A DNA stretch of 54,814 nt from assembly GCA_016717305.1 (NCBI GenBank), contig JADKFY010000022.1:1-54814 (forward strand), in the 5' to 3' direction. Positions 43,810 through 53,329 of the stretch are shown in pieces (the first letter of the stretch is position 1; every line of letters begins with the position of its first letter). Both the position numbers and the translations under genes were made by a program. This stretch comes from Flavobacteriales bacterium. GTDB lineage: Bacteria; Bacteroidota; Bacteroidia; Flavobacteriales_F; PHOS-HE28. The notes below the pieces were generated by a model, which did not search any database, had not been told where the DNA came from, and saw only the letters and a program-made list of their open reading frames with translations.

Positions 43810-45309
43810 TCAGCGACGGTTTAGTTTCCAGGCACTTAGACCACTTGCCGGTGGAGCTATAGTTGTGGCCCTTCGAGTGCGTTCCTCTGTGATATGCGCG
43901 GCCACCAGCGCAGCGGCCATCATAGCCTCCGGATCCTTGCCTTCCAGTACTTCCGGGGTGAAATGGTCGCGCACGAAATGCGTGTCGTACTTCCCGCTTC
44001 GGAAGGTCTTATGACCCATGACGTAGCGGCAGAAAGGCAAGGTGGTTTCCACCCCGCTGATCGCATAATCGTCAATGGCGCGTTCCATGCGTTGGATCGC
44101 TTCTTCGCGGGTAGAACCGTAGGTGATCAACTTGGCGATCATGGGGTCGTAGTAGATCGGGATCTCCATGCCTTCCTCAAAGCCATCGTCCACACGAATA
44201 CCCATGCCTTGTGGTGGCCGATAAGTGGTGAGCGTGCCGATGTCCGGCAGGAAATTGTTCGCTGGATCCTCCGCATACACGCGCACTTCGATCGCGTGTC
44301 CAGTGATCTTCAGGTCTTCTTGTTTGAAGGATAGCTCCTCTCCTTGCGCCACTTTGATCTGCTCCTTCACCAAGTCCAGACCGCTGATCATTTCGGTGAC
44401 CGGGTGCTCCACTTGTAAGCGGGTGTTCATCTCCATGAAGTAGAACTCCATGCTCTCGTCCAACAGGAACTCAACGGTGCCGGCACCCACGTAATCCACA
44501 CTCTTCGCAACATTCACTGCCGCTTCGCCCATTTTCTTCCGCAAGGCCGGTGTCAACACGGCGCTTGGTGCTTCTTCAACAACCTTTTGGTGCCTGCGCT
44601 GGATGCTGCATTCCCGCTCGAAGACGTACACGGTGTTGCCATGTGTATCGGCCAAGATCTGTATCTCGATGTGCCGCGGACCTGCCACGTATTTCTCGAT
44701 GAACACACTGCCATCGCCGAATGCATTCTGGGCTTCGCTGATCGCTCGTTCGAGGCCTTCCTTCAATTCGCTTTCCTTCTCTACGATGCGCATTCCCTTT
44801 CCACCGCCACCGGCCGCTGCTTTGATCAGGATCGGGAAGGTGATCGTCTTGGCTACGGCCATCGCTTCCTCCAAACTCCCCACTGCTCCTTCTGTTCCGG
44901 GCACCAGCGGTACACCGTGACCCTTCACCGCTTCTTTCGCGGCGAGCTTATCGCCCATCACCTTCATGGCATGCGGCGTGGGACCGACGAAGATCACACC
45001 GGCCTTTTCCAGCGCTTTGGCAAAATCACCGTTCTCACTTAGAAAACCGTAGCCCGGGTGAACGGCGTCCACGTTCAGGTCCGTGCACACTTTGATGATC
45101 TTTTCGAAGACCAAGTAGCTCTCCTTGCTTGGAGCAGGACCAATGCACACGGCTTCATCCGCGAAGCGAACGAACGGCGCATTGCGATCGGCTTCTGAAT
45201 AAACAGCAACAGTGCTGATGCCCATTTCACGCGCACTGCGCATGACCCTAAGAGCGATCTCGCCACGGTTGGCGACCAGGAGTTTCTTGATGGTGTGCTT
45301 CTTGGCCAT
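43810..45309 (-). CDS. accC: biotin carboxylase subunit of acetyl/propionyl-CoA carboxylase
   Basis: The 499-residue ATP-grasp enzyme carboxylates biotin on its carrier protein. It has KKLLVANRGEIALRVMRSAREMG, the glycine-rich ATP loop AAAGGGGKGMRIV, and the catalytic block FLLDESMEFYFMEMNTRLQVEHPVTE. A roughly 50-residue C-terminal extension follows the usual biotin carboxylase end, without a BCCP domain. In Bacteroidota such stand-alone subunits may serve acetyl-CoA or propionyl-CoA carboxylase. No partner subunit lies within the window, so the acyl-CoA cannot be fixed from context. Confidence 0.9.
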   Translation of the reverse strand: MAKKHTIKKLLVANRGEIALRVMRSAREMGISTVAVYSEADRNAPFVRFADEAVCIGPAPSKESYLVFEKIIKVCTDLNVDAVHPGYGFLSENGDFAKALEKAGVIFVGPTPHAMKVMGDKLAAKEAVKGHGVPLVPGTEGAVGSLEEAMAVAKTITFPILIKAAAGGGGKGMRIVEKESELKEGLERAISEAQNAFGDGSVFIEKYVAGPRHIEIQILADTHGNTVYVFERECSIQRRHQKVVEEAPSAVLTPALRKKMGEAAVNVAKSVDYVGAGTVEFLLDESMEFYFMEMNTRLQVEHPVTEMISGLDLVKEQIKVAQGEELSFKQEDLKITGHAIEVRVYAEDPANNFLPDIGTLTTYRPPQGMGIRVDDGFEEGMEIPIYYDPMIAKLITYGSTREEAIQRMERAIDDYAISGVETTLPFCRYVMGHKTFRSGKYDTHFVRDHFTPEVLEGKDPEAMMAAALVAAHITEERTRRATTIAPPASGLSAWKLNRR

Positions 45310-45397
45310 GGAAATTCTTCAAATGATCGAGCTGTACCGGACCTACCGGGGAGTGCGAAGATGCGAACATTGGAGTGATCTTTGTTCGTTGCCCGAT

Positions 45398-45835
45398 ATG
45401 AACAAGACCTACAACCTGTTCGTTGGACTTACGTTCGCCTTGTTGGTCACACCCCTTGTTGATGTGATCGCACAGGTCCCATATAACGTGCATGCACCGG
45501 ATGCCGCGCTGCGCAATGAGGTGCGCGTAGTGAATGGTTCCTATTGGCCTATAACGGTCTCGGTGGTCCCGAAGGACTCCACCTTGGCACTCCAAGGCAT
45601 GCAATTCGTTCTCCATTCCCGGGATACGATCATGATCGCGGACTACACAACACTTGGCGAATTCCGTTCACCGGTGGAAACGATGACCGTGAAGGGCACT
45701 ATGACCAACACGAAAGGCAAGGTGAAGACGATCGGCGTGCTGATGATGGAGAAACGCCAGATCAGCAAGGAACACCGTGTTTGGTATTACGAAGTGATGC
45801 CTGCGAGCGGTGGTTCGATGCGGTTCGGGTTCTGA
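45398..45835 (+). CDS. secreted hypothetical protein
   Basis: ATG 45398 gives 145 residues with a signal peptide (NKTYNLFVGLTFALLVTPLVDVIAQ). The mature part has a short beta-rich fold with RVVNGSYWPITVSVVPKD, which resembles small periplasmic Bacteroidota proteins without assigned function. No catalytic motif is visible. It is divergent from accC, 88 bp away, with a GATCTTTG box at 45377-45384 that may serve as its -7 element. I do not recognise the family. A 174-bp gap follows before the KefB-type gene. Confidence 0.7.
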   Translation: MNKTYNLFVGLTFALLVTPLVDVIAQVPYNVHAPDAALRNEVRVVNGSYWPITVSVVPKDSTLALQGMQFVLHSRDTIMIADYTTLGEFRSPVETMTVKGTMTNTKGKVKTIGVLMMEKRQISKEHRVWYYEVMPASGGSMRFGF

Positions 45836-46009
45836 CCTCGAGCTTTCTAGAGCTAGTTGATCGGCACGAGCAATACCCGATCTCGATCCGTTAACAGTTA
45901 TCGGCAACTAGCATTGCATGACCGCCAGTATATTCGCGGAGAAGACCGAACTCTGATGAACGGGAGTTGAATAACCAGTCGGTTCGCTCGATTCCGCTCC
46001 GTATCCTTT

Positions 46010-48248
46010 ATGACACATTTGCCCGCTCTTATAGCCGACCTCGGCCTGATGCTGTCCACGGCGGCGGTGACCACGTTGGTCTTCAAGCGGATCAAACAGC
46101 CACTTGTTTTGGGCTACATCATAGCCGGGCTCTTCGTGGGGCCACATGTGGAATTGATCCCTTCGGTCATTGATGAGAAGAGCATCAGCACCTGGTCAGA
46201 GATCGGAGTGATCTTCCTGCTCTTCAGCTTGGGTCTGGAATTCAGTTTCAAACGGGTCGCGCATGTGGGCGGAAGTGCAGGGATAACGGCACTCACCACG
46301 GTCTTCTTCATGCTGGGGGTCGGCTATTTCACCGGACAGGTCATGGGCTGGTCCACCATGGACAGCATCTTCCTCGGGGGCATTCTGTCGATCTCTTCCA
46401 CCACCATCATCGTTCGTGCACTGGATGAACTTGGCCTGAAAACACAAGGCTTTGCCACATTGGTGATGGGTGTACTCGTTATCGAGGACCTCGTCGCGAT
46501 CCTGCTATTGGTGCTCTTGAGCACTGTTGCCGTTAGTCAACAATTCTCCGGAGGGGAGCTCATCTATGCGATCGGTAAGCTTGGTGGTTTTCTGATCGCC
46601 GTTTTCGTTGTTGGCATCTACCTGATCCCGAGCATGTTGCAGCGCAACCGCAAGTTGATGAATGCTGAAACGCTTCTCATCGTCTCCATTGCGCTGTGCT
46701 TGGGCATGGTCTACTTGGCCACCATGGCCGGTTTCAGCGCTGCGCTCGGCGCGTTCATCATGGGTTCCTTGTTGGCGGAAACGGTCCTTGCCGAGCGTAT
46801 CGAACATTTGGTTAAGCCAGTGAAGGATCTCTTCGGTGCCATCTTCTTCGTGTCGGTCGGCATGTTGATCGATCCCGCGATACTGATCGATCATTGGAAA
46901 CCGGTGCTCCTCCTTTCTTTTGTGGTGGTGATCGGACAACCCCTCAGCAGCACGATCGGTGCGTTGATCGCGGGCCAGCCACTGAAACGTTCCGTGCAAG
47001 CCGGAATGAGCCTCTCGCAGATCGGTGAATTCTCGTTCATCATTGCCACACTGGGTCTTTCGCTGGGTGTGATCAACTCCTTCCTCTACCCCATCGCCGT
47101 GGCCGTTTCCGCCGTTACAACGTTCTCCACGCCTTACATGATCAAGGCTTCGGCCGGAACAGCAACTCGATTGAAACTCGTGTTGCCCGCCCGGTTCGTT
47201 GCCGCAGTGGATCGCTACAGCAGGCAGGCTGAACAAGTACAAGTGACCAGCGATTGGCGCATCATGTTGCGTGCGTACATCGCAAACTTGGCCATTTTCT
47301 TGGTGCTCAGCATCCTGGTCATCATGATCGCGGCACGCTTCGTCGAGCCTTTGTTGCATGAAGGACTCCCCGACATGAGCAGTGGATCCATCACCGGTCT
47401 GCTTACCCTTTTGGTATTGTTGCCGATCATTTGGGCGATGTCCATCCGCAGGATCAAACGTGCAGAATATCGGCACCTCTGGTTGCACAAGAAACAACTA
47501 CGCGGACCACTGGTGGTATTGGAGATCATGCGGGTGATGGCCGCAGTGATCGTACTTGCCCTTGTCGCGAATTTGTTCTTCAGCATGGAATGGGCCTTCT
47601 TGACCACGGTGGTCGTGGTGTTCTTGGCCGTGTTCCTGTTCCGAAGACGATTGAACGCTTTCTGTCCGAATGGAGAACCGATTCATCTCCAACCTCAACC
47701 AACGCGAAAACCAACGCAAACGAACAGACCTTGCTCCTTGGGACATGCACCTCGCGGAAGTGGAAGTCGGCATGTATTCCATCGCGATCGGACGAAGCTT
47801 GGCCGAACTCCAGTTGCGCGAAAAGCATGGTGTGAACATTGCCCTGATCGAACGTGGGGACTACACGATCCCCGCGCCCAGCAGGGATGAACGCTTGATG
47901 CCCGGCGACAATCTATTGGTGATAGGCACCGATGAACAGCTCGTGGAAATGGATCGTATCCTGGCCGCTCCGGTGCCCTTGGATCGGTCCGTGGAATTGG
48001 ACAAAGAAGACATCGTTCTGGAAAAGTACCGCATCCTCCCACGCTCGCCATTGATCGGGCGAACGATCCGCGAAACATCACTACGCGAAAAAGCAACAGC
48101 ATTGGTGGCCGGGATCGAACGAGGCGATGAGCGTTTGGTGAACCCCGATGGCACCACGCCTTTTGAACAGAACGACCTGCTTTGGCTGGTGGGTAGCAAA
48201 GAGCGGATCCACCGTTTTATGGAGGAACGAAAAGGAGCGCGGGAATAA
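46010..48248 (+). CDS. KefB-type CPA2 cation:proton antiporter with TrkA_C domains; one frame break
   Basis: One frame (46010-47890) encodes a CPA2 transporter up to LFRRRLNAF; from about 47660 it turns into non-homologous sequence. The frame 47670-48248 continues the protein (MENRFISNLNQRE) with two TrkA_C-type domains: VEVGMYSIAIGRSLAELQLREKHG, then LPRSPLIGRTIRETSLREKA. Correcting the break near 47655-47668 (two bases missing or one extra) gives about 746 residues. The transport part has 12-13 helices including GLEFSFKRV, EDLVAILLL and FGAIFFVSVGMLIDP. It probably exchanges K+ or Na+ for H+ under regulation by the C-terminal domains. Confidence 0.87.
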
Positions 48249-48299
48249 GATCCAGTGCTCCTTTCCATGTTCCGGACCGGTCTTTGCCTTGGCGTTGAT

Positions 48300-49094
48300 A
48301 TGAAAGCCTTGCACTTCACTTTCCTGCTTCTCCTTTCCATGGGTTCGCAAGCGCAGCCCCGCGAAAAGACCGTGCAAACCGATAGTGGTCAAGTCGTACT
48401 CCACTTCTTTGCCGACCGAGAAATAAGCACCAAGGAATGGACGGACCTTGATAAGCGCTGGGGCCGCTCCCTCGCATACGACCAGAACGGCAAGGAGATC
48501 TTCAACTACCAGACACGCAGCATCGGTGGCCATGCCAGCGTATACTTCAGTTATCACCCCAATGGCGGAGTAAGCAAGATCGAAGTGAGCAATGCACCCG
48601 ATGGCGGGATCCAGTGGTACCGAAGCACCGCCACCTATGATGAGGCAGGGAACCGGACCGGCTTCACAGAAGAAGGGAACGACAACTACGGACCTATTAC
48701 CGGTCCGGGGCACTTACAAACGTGGAACACTCAACAACCAATAGTGACCGAGCCGCCCAAACAAGAAGTGGTGGAATGCCAGAAGATGTTCCTTAACGAG
48801 GTCTTTTTGGTGAACGCCACACGCAAAGCTGTCAAGGCAACCGTGAAGGCACTGAAGCCCTCACCCACATTGAAAGACAGTGAGCACACCCTGGCCCCTG
48901 GCGATACCCTGCGCTTAGGCAGCTACAGCATGGGAGAAACGTTTACTGCGCCGGATCAAGAACTGACCATTGTGGTGAAGCGCGCACTACGCAATCCTAA
49001 GAAGGCCGCTGCGGATGGTTTGCTGCGCACGGATAGTGCGAATGTGAATGCTGAACACCGGCGGTATTACGTTGTGGTTCGCGGGTGGAAGTGA
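48300..49094 (+). CDS. secreted hypothetical protein with RHS/MORN-like segment
   Basis: ATG 48300 gives 264 residues with a signal peptide (KALHFTFLLLLSMGSQAQ); an earlier in-frame start at 48255 would mask it. The N-terminal half has the short beta repeats seen in MORN/RHS-like secreted proteins (VYFSYHPNGGVSKIEVSNAPDG, then ATYDEAGNRTGFTEEG). The C-terminal half (LNEVFLVNATRKAVKATVKA...APGDTLRLGSYSMGE) is Ig-like. Family not recognised. It starts 51 bp after the antiporter and a GGTCTTTG box at 48279-48286 could be its promoter. Confidence 0.7.
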   Translation: MKALHFTFLLLLSMGSQAQPREKTVQTDSGQVVLHFFADREISTKEWTDLDKRWGRSLAYDQNGKEIFNYQTRSIGGHASVYFSYHPNGGVSKIEVSNAPDGGIQWYRSTATYDEAGNRTGFTEEGNDNYGPITGPGHLQTWNTQQPIVTEPPKQEVVECQKMFLNEVFLVNATRKAVKATVKALKPSPTLKDSEHTLAPGDTLRLGSYSMGETFTAPDQELTIVVKRALRNPKKAAADGLLRTDSANVNAEHRRYYVVVRGWK

Positions 49095-49195
49095 TCTTGG
49101 GCACAACCTTGATCAGAAGCCCCACCAACATTTTCCACCACTTCCATTTCTTGCCCGAACTTGTGCCCCGGCCCACTTCAAGTATCAACATACCC

Positions 49196-50155
49196 ATGCG
49201 CACCCGCCTTACCGAAATGCTCCACCTGGATCACCCTTTGATCATGGCCCCGATGTTCCTGGTGAGCAACGTGGCTATGACCGTTGAGGGCATGCGCTGT
49301 GGCGTGGCGGGTTGCATTCCAGCGTTGAACTACCGAACGTTGGAAGAGCTACGAGCTGCGCTTCGCGAACTGAAGGCGGCGAAGACGAAGTATGGCAAAG
49401 GTGCCTTCGGGTTCAACTTGATCGTGAACAAGAGCAACCCCAAGGCCATGGATCAACTCGGCGTGATCTGCGAAGAGGGCTGCGACTTCATCATTACTTC
49501 GTTGGGCAGTCCGCAAGAGACGATCCGGCAGGCGCATGCGGTGGGCATCAAGGTCTTCTGCGACGTAACGGACCTGCGTTTTGCGCAGAAGGTGGAATCA
49601 CTTGGCGGTGATGCTGTGATCGCCGTGAACAACGAGGCTGGCGGTCACCGGGGTGAGCTTTCGCCCAAGGACCTGATCGCATTGCTGAAGCAGCATTGCA
49701 GCATACCTGTGATCTCGGCCGGTGGTGTTGGAACCAAAGGAGAAATGGACCAGATGCTCGCATACGGTGCGGAAGGAGTTTCGGTGGGCAGTCCGTTCAT
49801 TGCAGCGGTGGAAGCCCCTATCACCGAAGCCTACAAACAAGCTTGCGTGGAATATGGCGCCAAGGACATCGTTCTAACGGAACGCATCAGTGGCACGCCG
49901 TGTACTGTGATCAATACGCCTTATGTGAAGGAGATCGGTACCCGCTCGCCGTGGCTGGAACGCATGCTGAACAAGAACCGCAGCCTTAAAAAGTGGGTGA
50001 AGATGTTGCGCTTCTACAACGGCATGAAGGCCACCGAGAAAGCCGCGCAACAGGCTACTTACAAAACGGTGTGGGTAGCAGGGCCCAGCATTGCGCACAC
50101 CACCGCCGTGGAACCGGTGAAGGCGATCATTGGGCGGTTGGTGGGGGCTGTGTAG
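49196..50155 (+). CDS. nitronate monooxygenase family (FMN-dependent)
   Basis: ATG 49196 gives 319 residues starting MRTRLTEMLHLDHPLIMAPM, the expected family N-terminus; in-frame codons back to 49085 are not conserved. The TIM barrel has LIMAPMFLVSNVAMTVEG, FGFNLIVNKSNPK, AVIAVNNEAGGHRGELS and the FMN phosphate loop ISAGGVGTKGEMDQMLAYGAEGVSVGSPFI. These identify a nitronate monooxygenase / 2-nitropropane dioxygenase-like flavoprotein, also similar to FabK enoyl reductases. The C-terminal extension (SPWLERMLNKNRSLKKWVK) is typical of the monooxygenases. Substrate is uncertain. It lies convergent to sucC. Confidence 0.87.
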   Translation: MRTRLTEMLHLDHPLIMAPMFLVSNVAMTVEGMRCGVAGCIPALNYRTLEELRAALRELKAAKTKYGKGAFGFNLIVNKSNPKAMDQLGVICEEGCDFIITSLGSPQETIRQAHAVGIKVFCDVTDLRFAQKVESLGGDAVIAVNNEAGGHRGELSPKDLIALLKQHCSIPVISAGGVGTKGEMDQMLAYGAEGVSVGSPFIAAVEAPITEAYKQACVEYGAKDIVLTERISGTPCTVINTPYVKEIGTRSPWLERMLNKNRSLKKWVKMLRFYNGMKATEKAAQQATYKTVWVAGPSIAHTTAVEPVKAIIGRLVGAV

Positions 50156-50198
50156 CTTAGGGTAAACGTTCGGATCACGGTTTGTAGGATCGACGTAA

Positions 50199-50241
50199 AT
50201 GGACTGTAATGGACGCGGTAGGCGCGTCCATTACAGTCCAT
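50199..50241. terminator. perfect 19-bp hairpin between convergent genes
   Basis: Arms atggactgtaatggacgcg (50199-50217) and its exact complement (50223-50241) enclose a five-base loop. It lies 44 bp after the nitronate monooxygenase stop and lacks a T run. It could terminate or stabilise the transcript, or be a repeat element. Confidence 0.5.
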
Positions 50242-50265
50242 CAACTTGTCTATTTGGGTGAAATG

Positions 50266-50299
50266 CAGAACGCCCATGGTGTTGGCCACGGGCGTTCTG
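50266..50299. terminator. hairpin, candidate sucC/bidirectional terminator
   Basis: cagaacgcccatgg (50266-50279) pairs with ccacgggcgttctg (50286-50299) with one mismatch, giving a 10-bp continuous stem at the base. It lies 41 bp beyond the sucC stop on the minus strand, and AT-rich bases flank both sides. Confidence 0.5.
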
Positions 50300-50339
50300 T
50301 TAGGTTGACGCTACAGCGAGGTATTGAAATGATCTTTGA

Positions 50340-51530
50340 TCACGCCAATACCTCCTTCACCCGATCCGCTGCCTCTTGCAACGCCACTGCACTTAGCACT
50401 TTCAAACCGCTCTTGTCGATCAGTTCTTTTGCTTCGATGGCGTTGGTGCCCTGCAGGCGGACAATGATCGGCACCTTGATGTCTCCGATGTTCTTGTAAG
50501 CATCCACTACACCTTGTGCGACGCGATCGCAGCGCACGATGCCACCGAAGATGTTCACGAGGATCGCTTTCACCGTCGGGTCCTTCAGGATAATGCGGAA
50601 TGCTTTCTCCACACGGGCTGCATCTGCTGTACCACCTACATCGAGGAAGTTGGCTGGTTCGCCACCACTTAGTTTGATGATGTCCATCGTGGCCATGGCC
50701 AAACCGGCACCATTAACCATACAGCCAACGTTGCCCTCGAGCTTCACGTAGTTGAGACCAGCCTCACCTGCTTCCACTTCGGTCGGATCCTCCTCGGTCT
50801 TGTCGCGCATTTCAACGTAGTCCGGATGACGGTACAACGCATTCCCATCAAGGCGCACTTTGGCATCCACCGCAGCGATCTTGTCATCACTTGTCTTCAA
50901 GACCGGATTGATCTCGAACATGGCGGCATCGCACCCTTCGTAAGCCTTGTACAACGCCGCGATGAATTTTACCATGTCCTTCTTCGCTGCTCCGCTCAGT
51001 CCCAAATTGGTCGCGATCTTACTGCACTGGAATGGGCGAAGACCCACACGTGGATCAACGTATTCCTTCAGGATCTTCTCCGGCGTATGCGCGGCCACCT
51101 CCTCGATGTCCATGCCGCCTTCGGTGCTGTACACGATCACGTTCCTTGAAGTACCTCGATCGAGCAACACGCTCATGTAGTACTCTTTGGTCTCGCTGGG
51201 ACCCGGATAATACATGTCCTCGGTGATCAGCACCTTGCTCACCTTCTTGCCTTGCGGCGGGGTTTGTGGCGTCTTCAACATCATACCGATGATGTCGTTC
51301 GACTTCTCGCGCACCTCGTCCAAATTCTTCGCCAACTTCACTCCACCACCCTTGCCGCGACCTCCGGCATGGATCTGCGCCTTTACCACCCACCACTTGG
51401 TGCCGGTTTCCGAAGCGAGCCGCTTGGCCATATCTACGGCCTCATCGGCATTGTAGGCCACCAGTCCGCGTTGTACACGGACGCCATATTGTGAAAGGAT
51501 CTGCTTGCCTTGATATTCGTGGAGGTTCAT
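50340..51530 (-). CDS. sucC: succinate-CoA ligase (ADP-forming) beta subunit
   Basis: The 396-residue subunit forms succinyl-CoA synthetase with SucD and makes ATP from succinyl-CoA in the TCA cycle. The start MNLHEYQGKQILSQYGV fits the family exactly; the frame runs on upstream to 51761, but those 77 codons are not homologous and overlap a mobile element. The ATP-grasp part shows KAQIHAGGRGKGGGVKLA, and the C-terminal ligase domain holds NFLDVGGTADAARVEKAF and NIFGGIVRCDRVAQGV. Full length and without odd features. sucD is not in the window. Confidence 0.95.
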   Translation of the reverse strand: MNLHEYQGKQILSQYGVRVQRGLVAYNADEAVDMAKRLASETGTKWWVVKAQIHAGGRGKGGGVKLAKNLDEVREKSNDIIGMMLKTPQTPPQGKKVSKVLITEDMYYPGPSETKEYYMSVLLDRGTSRNVIVYSTEGGMDIEEVAAHTPEKILKEYVDPRVGLRPFQCSKIATNLGLSGAAKKDMVKFIAALYKAYEGCDAAMFEINPVLKTSDDKIAAVDAKVRLDGNALYRHPDYVEMRDKTEEDPTEVEAGEAGLNYVKLEGNVGCMVNGAGLAMATMDIIKLSGGEPANFLDVGGTADAARVEKAFRIILKDPTVKAILVNIFGGIVRCDRVAQGVVDAYKNIGDIKVPIIVRLQGTNAIEAKELIDKSGLKVLSAVALQEAADRVKEVLA

Positions 51531-51694
51531 GCGAAGGAATAGGCTTGGTTGTGTGTTGCCTCTAAACGGGCGGTGCGAATGTACTGCCTCGTGCTTTTTC
51601 GGGTCCATGACCTTTTCAACAAATGGGTGATCGACCCCGGCGAGAACTCTGCGACCCACTTCCAACCCTGTAGATCCCGCCAACACCACATTCA

Positions 51695-51858
51695 TAGAGC
51701 GCATCTCAAAATAGTTTTTGGAAGCGAGAATGATGGATCTCGTGACCATGCGAGGCGCCAAAGTCGAGCATAGCGTTGGCTATGTGAGACTTTTGCAACG
51801 AAGCAGGGGCCTGATAGACACATTCGCAGCCCGAAGGATTATTTTGAGATGCGCTCTA
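51695..51858. mobile_element. 160-bp MITE-like element with TA flanks
   Basis: Arms gagcgcatctcaaaata (51697-51713) and its exact complement (51840-51856) bound a 160-bp element without coding capacity. Each side is flanked by TA (51695-51696 and 51857-51858), as made by IS630/Tc1-mariner-type insertion. Including TA the palindromic arms are 19 bp and perfect. It fills much of the 341-bp gap between sucC and the YbdG-type gene; the remainder shows nothing notable. Confidence 0.75.
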
Positions 51859-51864
51859 GCTTTG
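51857..51864 (+). promoter_or_regulatory. possible -7 element (TAGCTTTG) at the MITE border
   Basis: TAGCTTTG fits TAnnTTTG perfectly, and the ATG at 51872 is only 7 nt away. Its first two bases are the right flanking TA of the MITE. No TTG is found at the usual distance; TTTTG at 51842-51846 inside the element is rather close. Confidence 0.35.
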
Positions 51865-51871
51865 CGGCCAT

Positions 51872-53176
51872 ATGACCAAAGGTTCGCGCTATTACGAGAC
51901 ACTGAATGGACAATTGGAGCATTGGCTTGCGTTGAAGGGATTTGCACCGGAGGATTCCGCGTGGATGATCCCGTTGCTGGGCGGCCTTGTGCTTTTCCTC
52001 GCCATGGCCCTGCTCTCCAAGCTGTTGAACTGGTTCTTGACCACCACGTTCCTGCGTTTGAGCCACCGTACAGATACCCGGTTCGATGACCTGGTAGTGT
52101 TGAACAGAGTACCCCGCTATGTGGCCCGGATCATTCCGCTGACCATCGCGTACCAGATCACCCCCGTGCTCTTTAGTGAGTTGCCGGTCTTGATCCCCAT
52201 TACGCACCGGATATTCACCGTATTCTTTGTCATCCTCTTCGTTCGTATTGCAAGGGCCGTTTTCAAAGCTGGTCGCGATGCATTGAAGGATATGCCGCAT
52301 TACCGGGACAAGCCTTTGGACAGCTACGTGCAGATCGCATCGCTTGCGCTTTACATCATTGCCGCCATCCTGATCTTCTCACAGCTCACCGGTCGCTCTG
52401 TGCTCACGTTCCTCACGGCCATGGGCGCGGCCTCGGCAGTGCTTCTCTTGATCTTCAAGGATACCATCCTCGGATTCGTGGCCAGCATCCAGATCAGCAC
52501 GAACGACATTGTTCGCTTGGGCGATTGGATCACCATGCCCAAATTCGGGGCGGATGGTGATGTGACCGAGATCAACCTCACGACCGTGAAGGTGACGAAC
52601 TGGGACATGACCATCACCACGATCCCCACCTACGCCTTGATCGCCGACAGTTTCCAGAATTGGCGCGGCATGAAGCAGAGTGGTGGAAGGCGGATCAAAC
52701 GCAGCATCCTGATCAAGATCAACAGCATTCGCTACTTGGATGAAGCGGAGATAACGGAACTGGAACGCGTGCAACTGTTGAAACCGTACATCGAAGAGAT
52801 GCGGGAAATGCTGAAGGTCTATAACGCGGAACATGCGGTGGACAATAGCATAAAGGTGAACGGACGAAACCTCACAAACGTGGGCCTCTTCCGCAAGTAT
52901 GTGGATCTCTATCTCGCTGATCATCCGCAGATCCACAGCGATATGACGCGCATGGTGCGCCAACAACCGCCCAATGAATTCGGCCTGCCTATTGAAATAT
53001 ATTGCTTCACCAAGACCACCCAGTGGGAAGCGTATGAAGTGATCATGGCCGATATCTTCGACCACTTGCTCGCCAGTACCAAATATTTCAAAGTGGTGGT
53101 GTTCGAGCGCCCGGCTGCGGATGATATGCGGATGATGGCCTTGGAGCGCGTTGAAGAAAAGCGTGATGGAAGTTGA
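51872..53176 (+). CDS. YbdG-type large MscS-family mechanosensitive channel
   Basis: The 434-residue inner-membrane protein has five or so membrane segments and an MscS-type pore and vestibule region: LTAMGAASAVLLLIFKDTILGFVASIQISTNDIVRLGDWI, then TTIPTYALIADSFQNWRGM. The larger N-terminal membrane part and the insertions in the cytoplasmic domain match YbdG/MscM-type channels rather than the short MscS at 12798. It has its own putative promoter at the border of a MITE and no operon partner. Role: tension-activated osmolyte release or low-conductance activity. Confidence 0.9.
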   Translation: MTKGSRYYETLNGQLEHWLALKGFAPEDSAWMIPLLGGLVLFLAMALLSKLLNWFLTTTFLRLSHRTDTRFDDLVVLNRVPRYVARIIPLTIAYQITPVLFSELPVLIPITHRIFTVFFVILFVRIARAVFKAGRDALKDMPHYRDKPLDSYVQIASLALYIIAAILIFSQLTGRSVLTFLTAMGAASAVLLLIFKDTILGFVASIQISTNDIVRLGDWITMPKFGADGDVTEINLTTVKVTNWDMTITTIPTYALIADSFQNWRGMKQSGGRRIKRSILIKINSIRYLDEAEITELERVQLLKPYIEEMREMLKVYNAEHAVDNSIKVNGRNLTNVGLFRKYVDLYLADHPQIHSDMTRMVRQQPPNEFGLPIEIYCFTKTTQWEAYEVIMADIFDHLLASTKYFKVVVFERPAADDMRMMALERVEEKRDGS

Positions 53177-53317
53177 ACGCTTTGCTTCACTTTGTTCGCA
53201 ATGACAAGACGTGGGTTTTTATGATCAACGCTGATTAGATGTTGAAGCCATTTTGTGCCTGCATGGACTCTATTTGCATCTTTACCCAAGCGTTCCTAAC
53301 AACCAAGACCAACCCGC

Positions 53318-53325
53318 TACATTCG
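53318..53325 (+). promoter_or_regulatory. possible -7 element (TACATTCG) before lolD
   Basis: TACATTCG fits TAnnTTyG and ends 4 nt before ATG 53330, implying a leaderless transcript. No -33 TTG is visible. Confidence 0.3.
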
Positions 53326-53329
53326 CCAC

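Noticed and set aside
51531..51761. 77-codon upstream extension of sucC
   Set aside because: SucC homologues start at MNLHEYQGK (51530). The extension has no family similarity and runs into the MITE.
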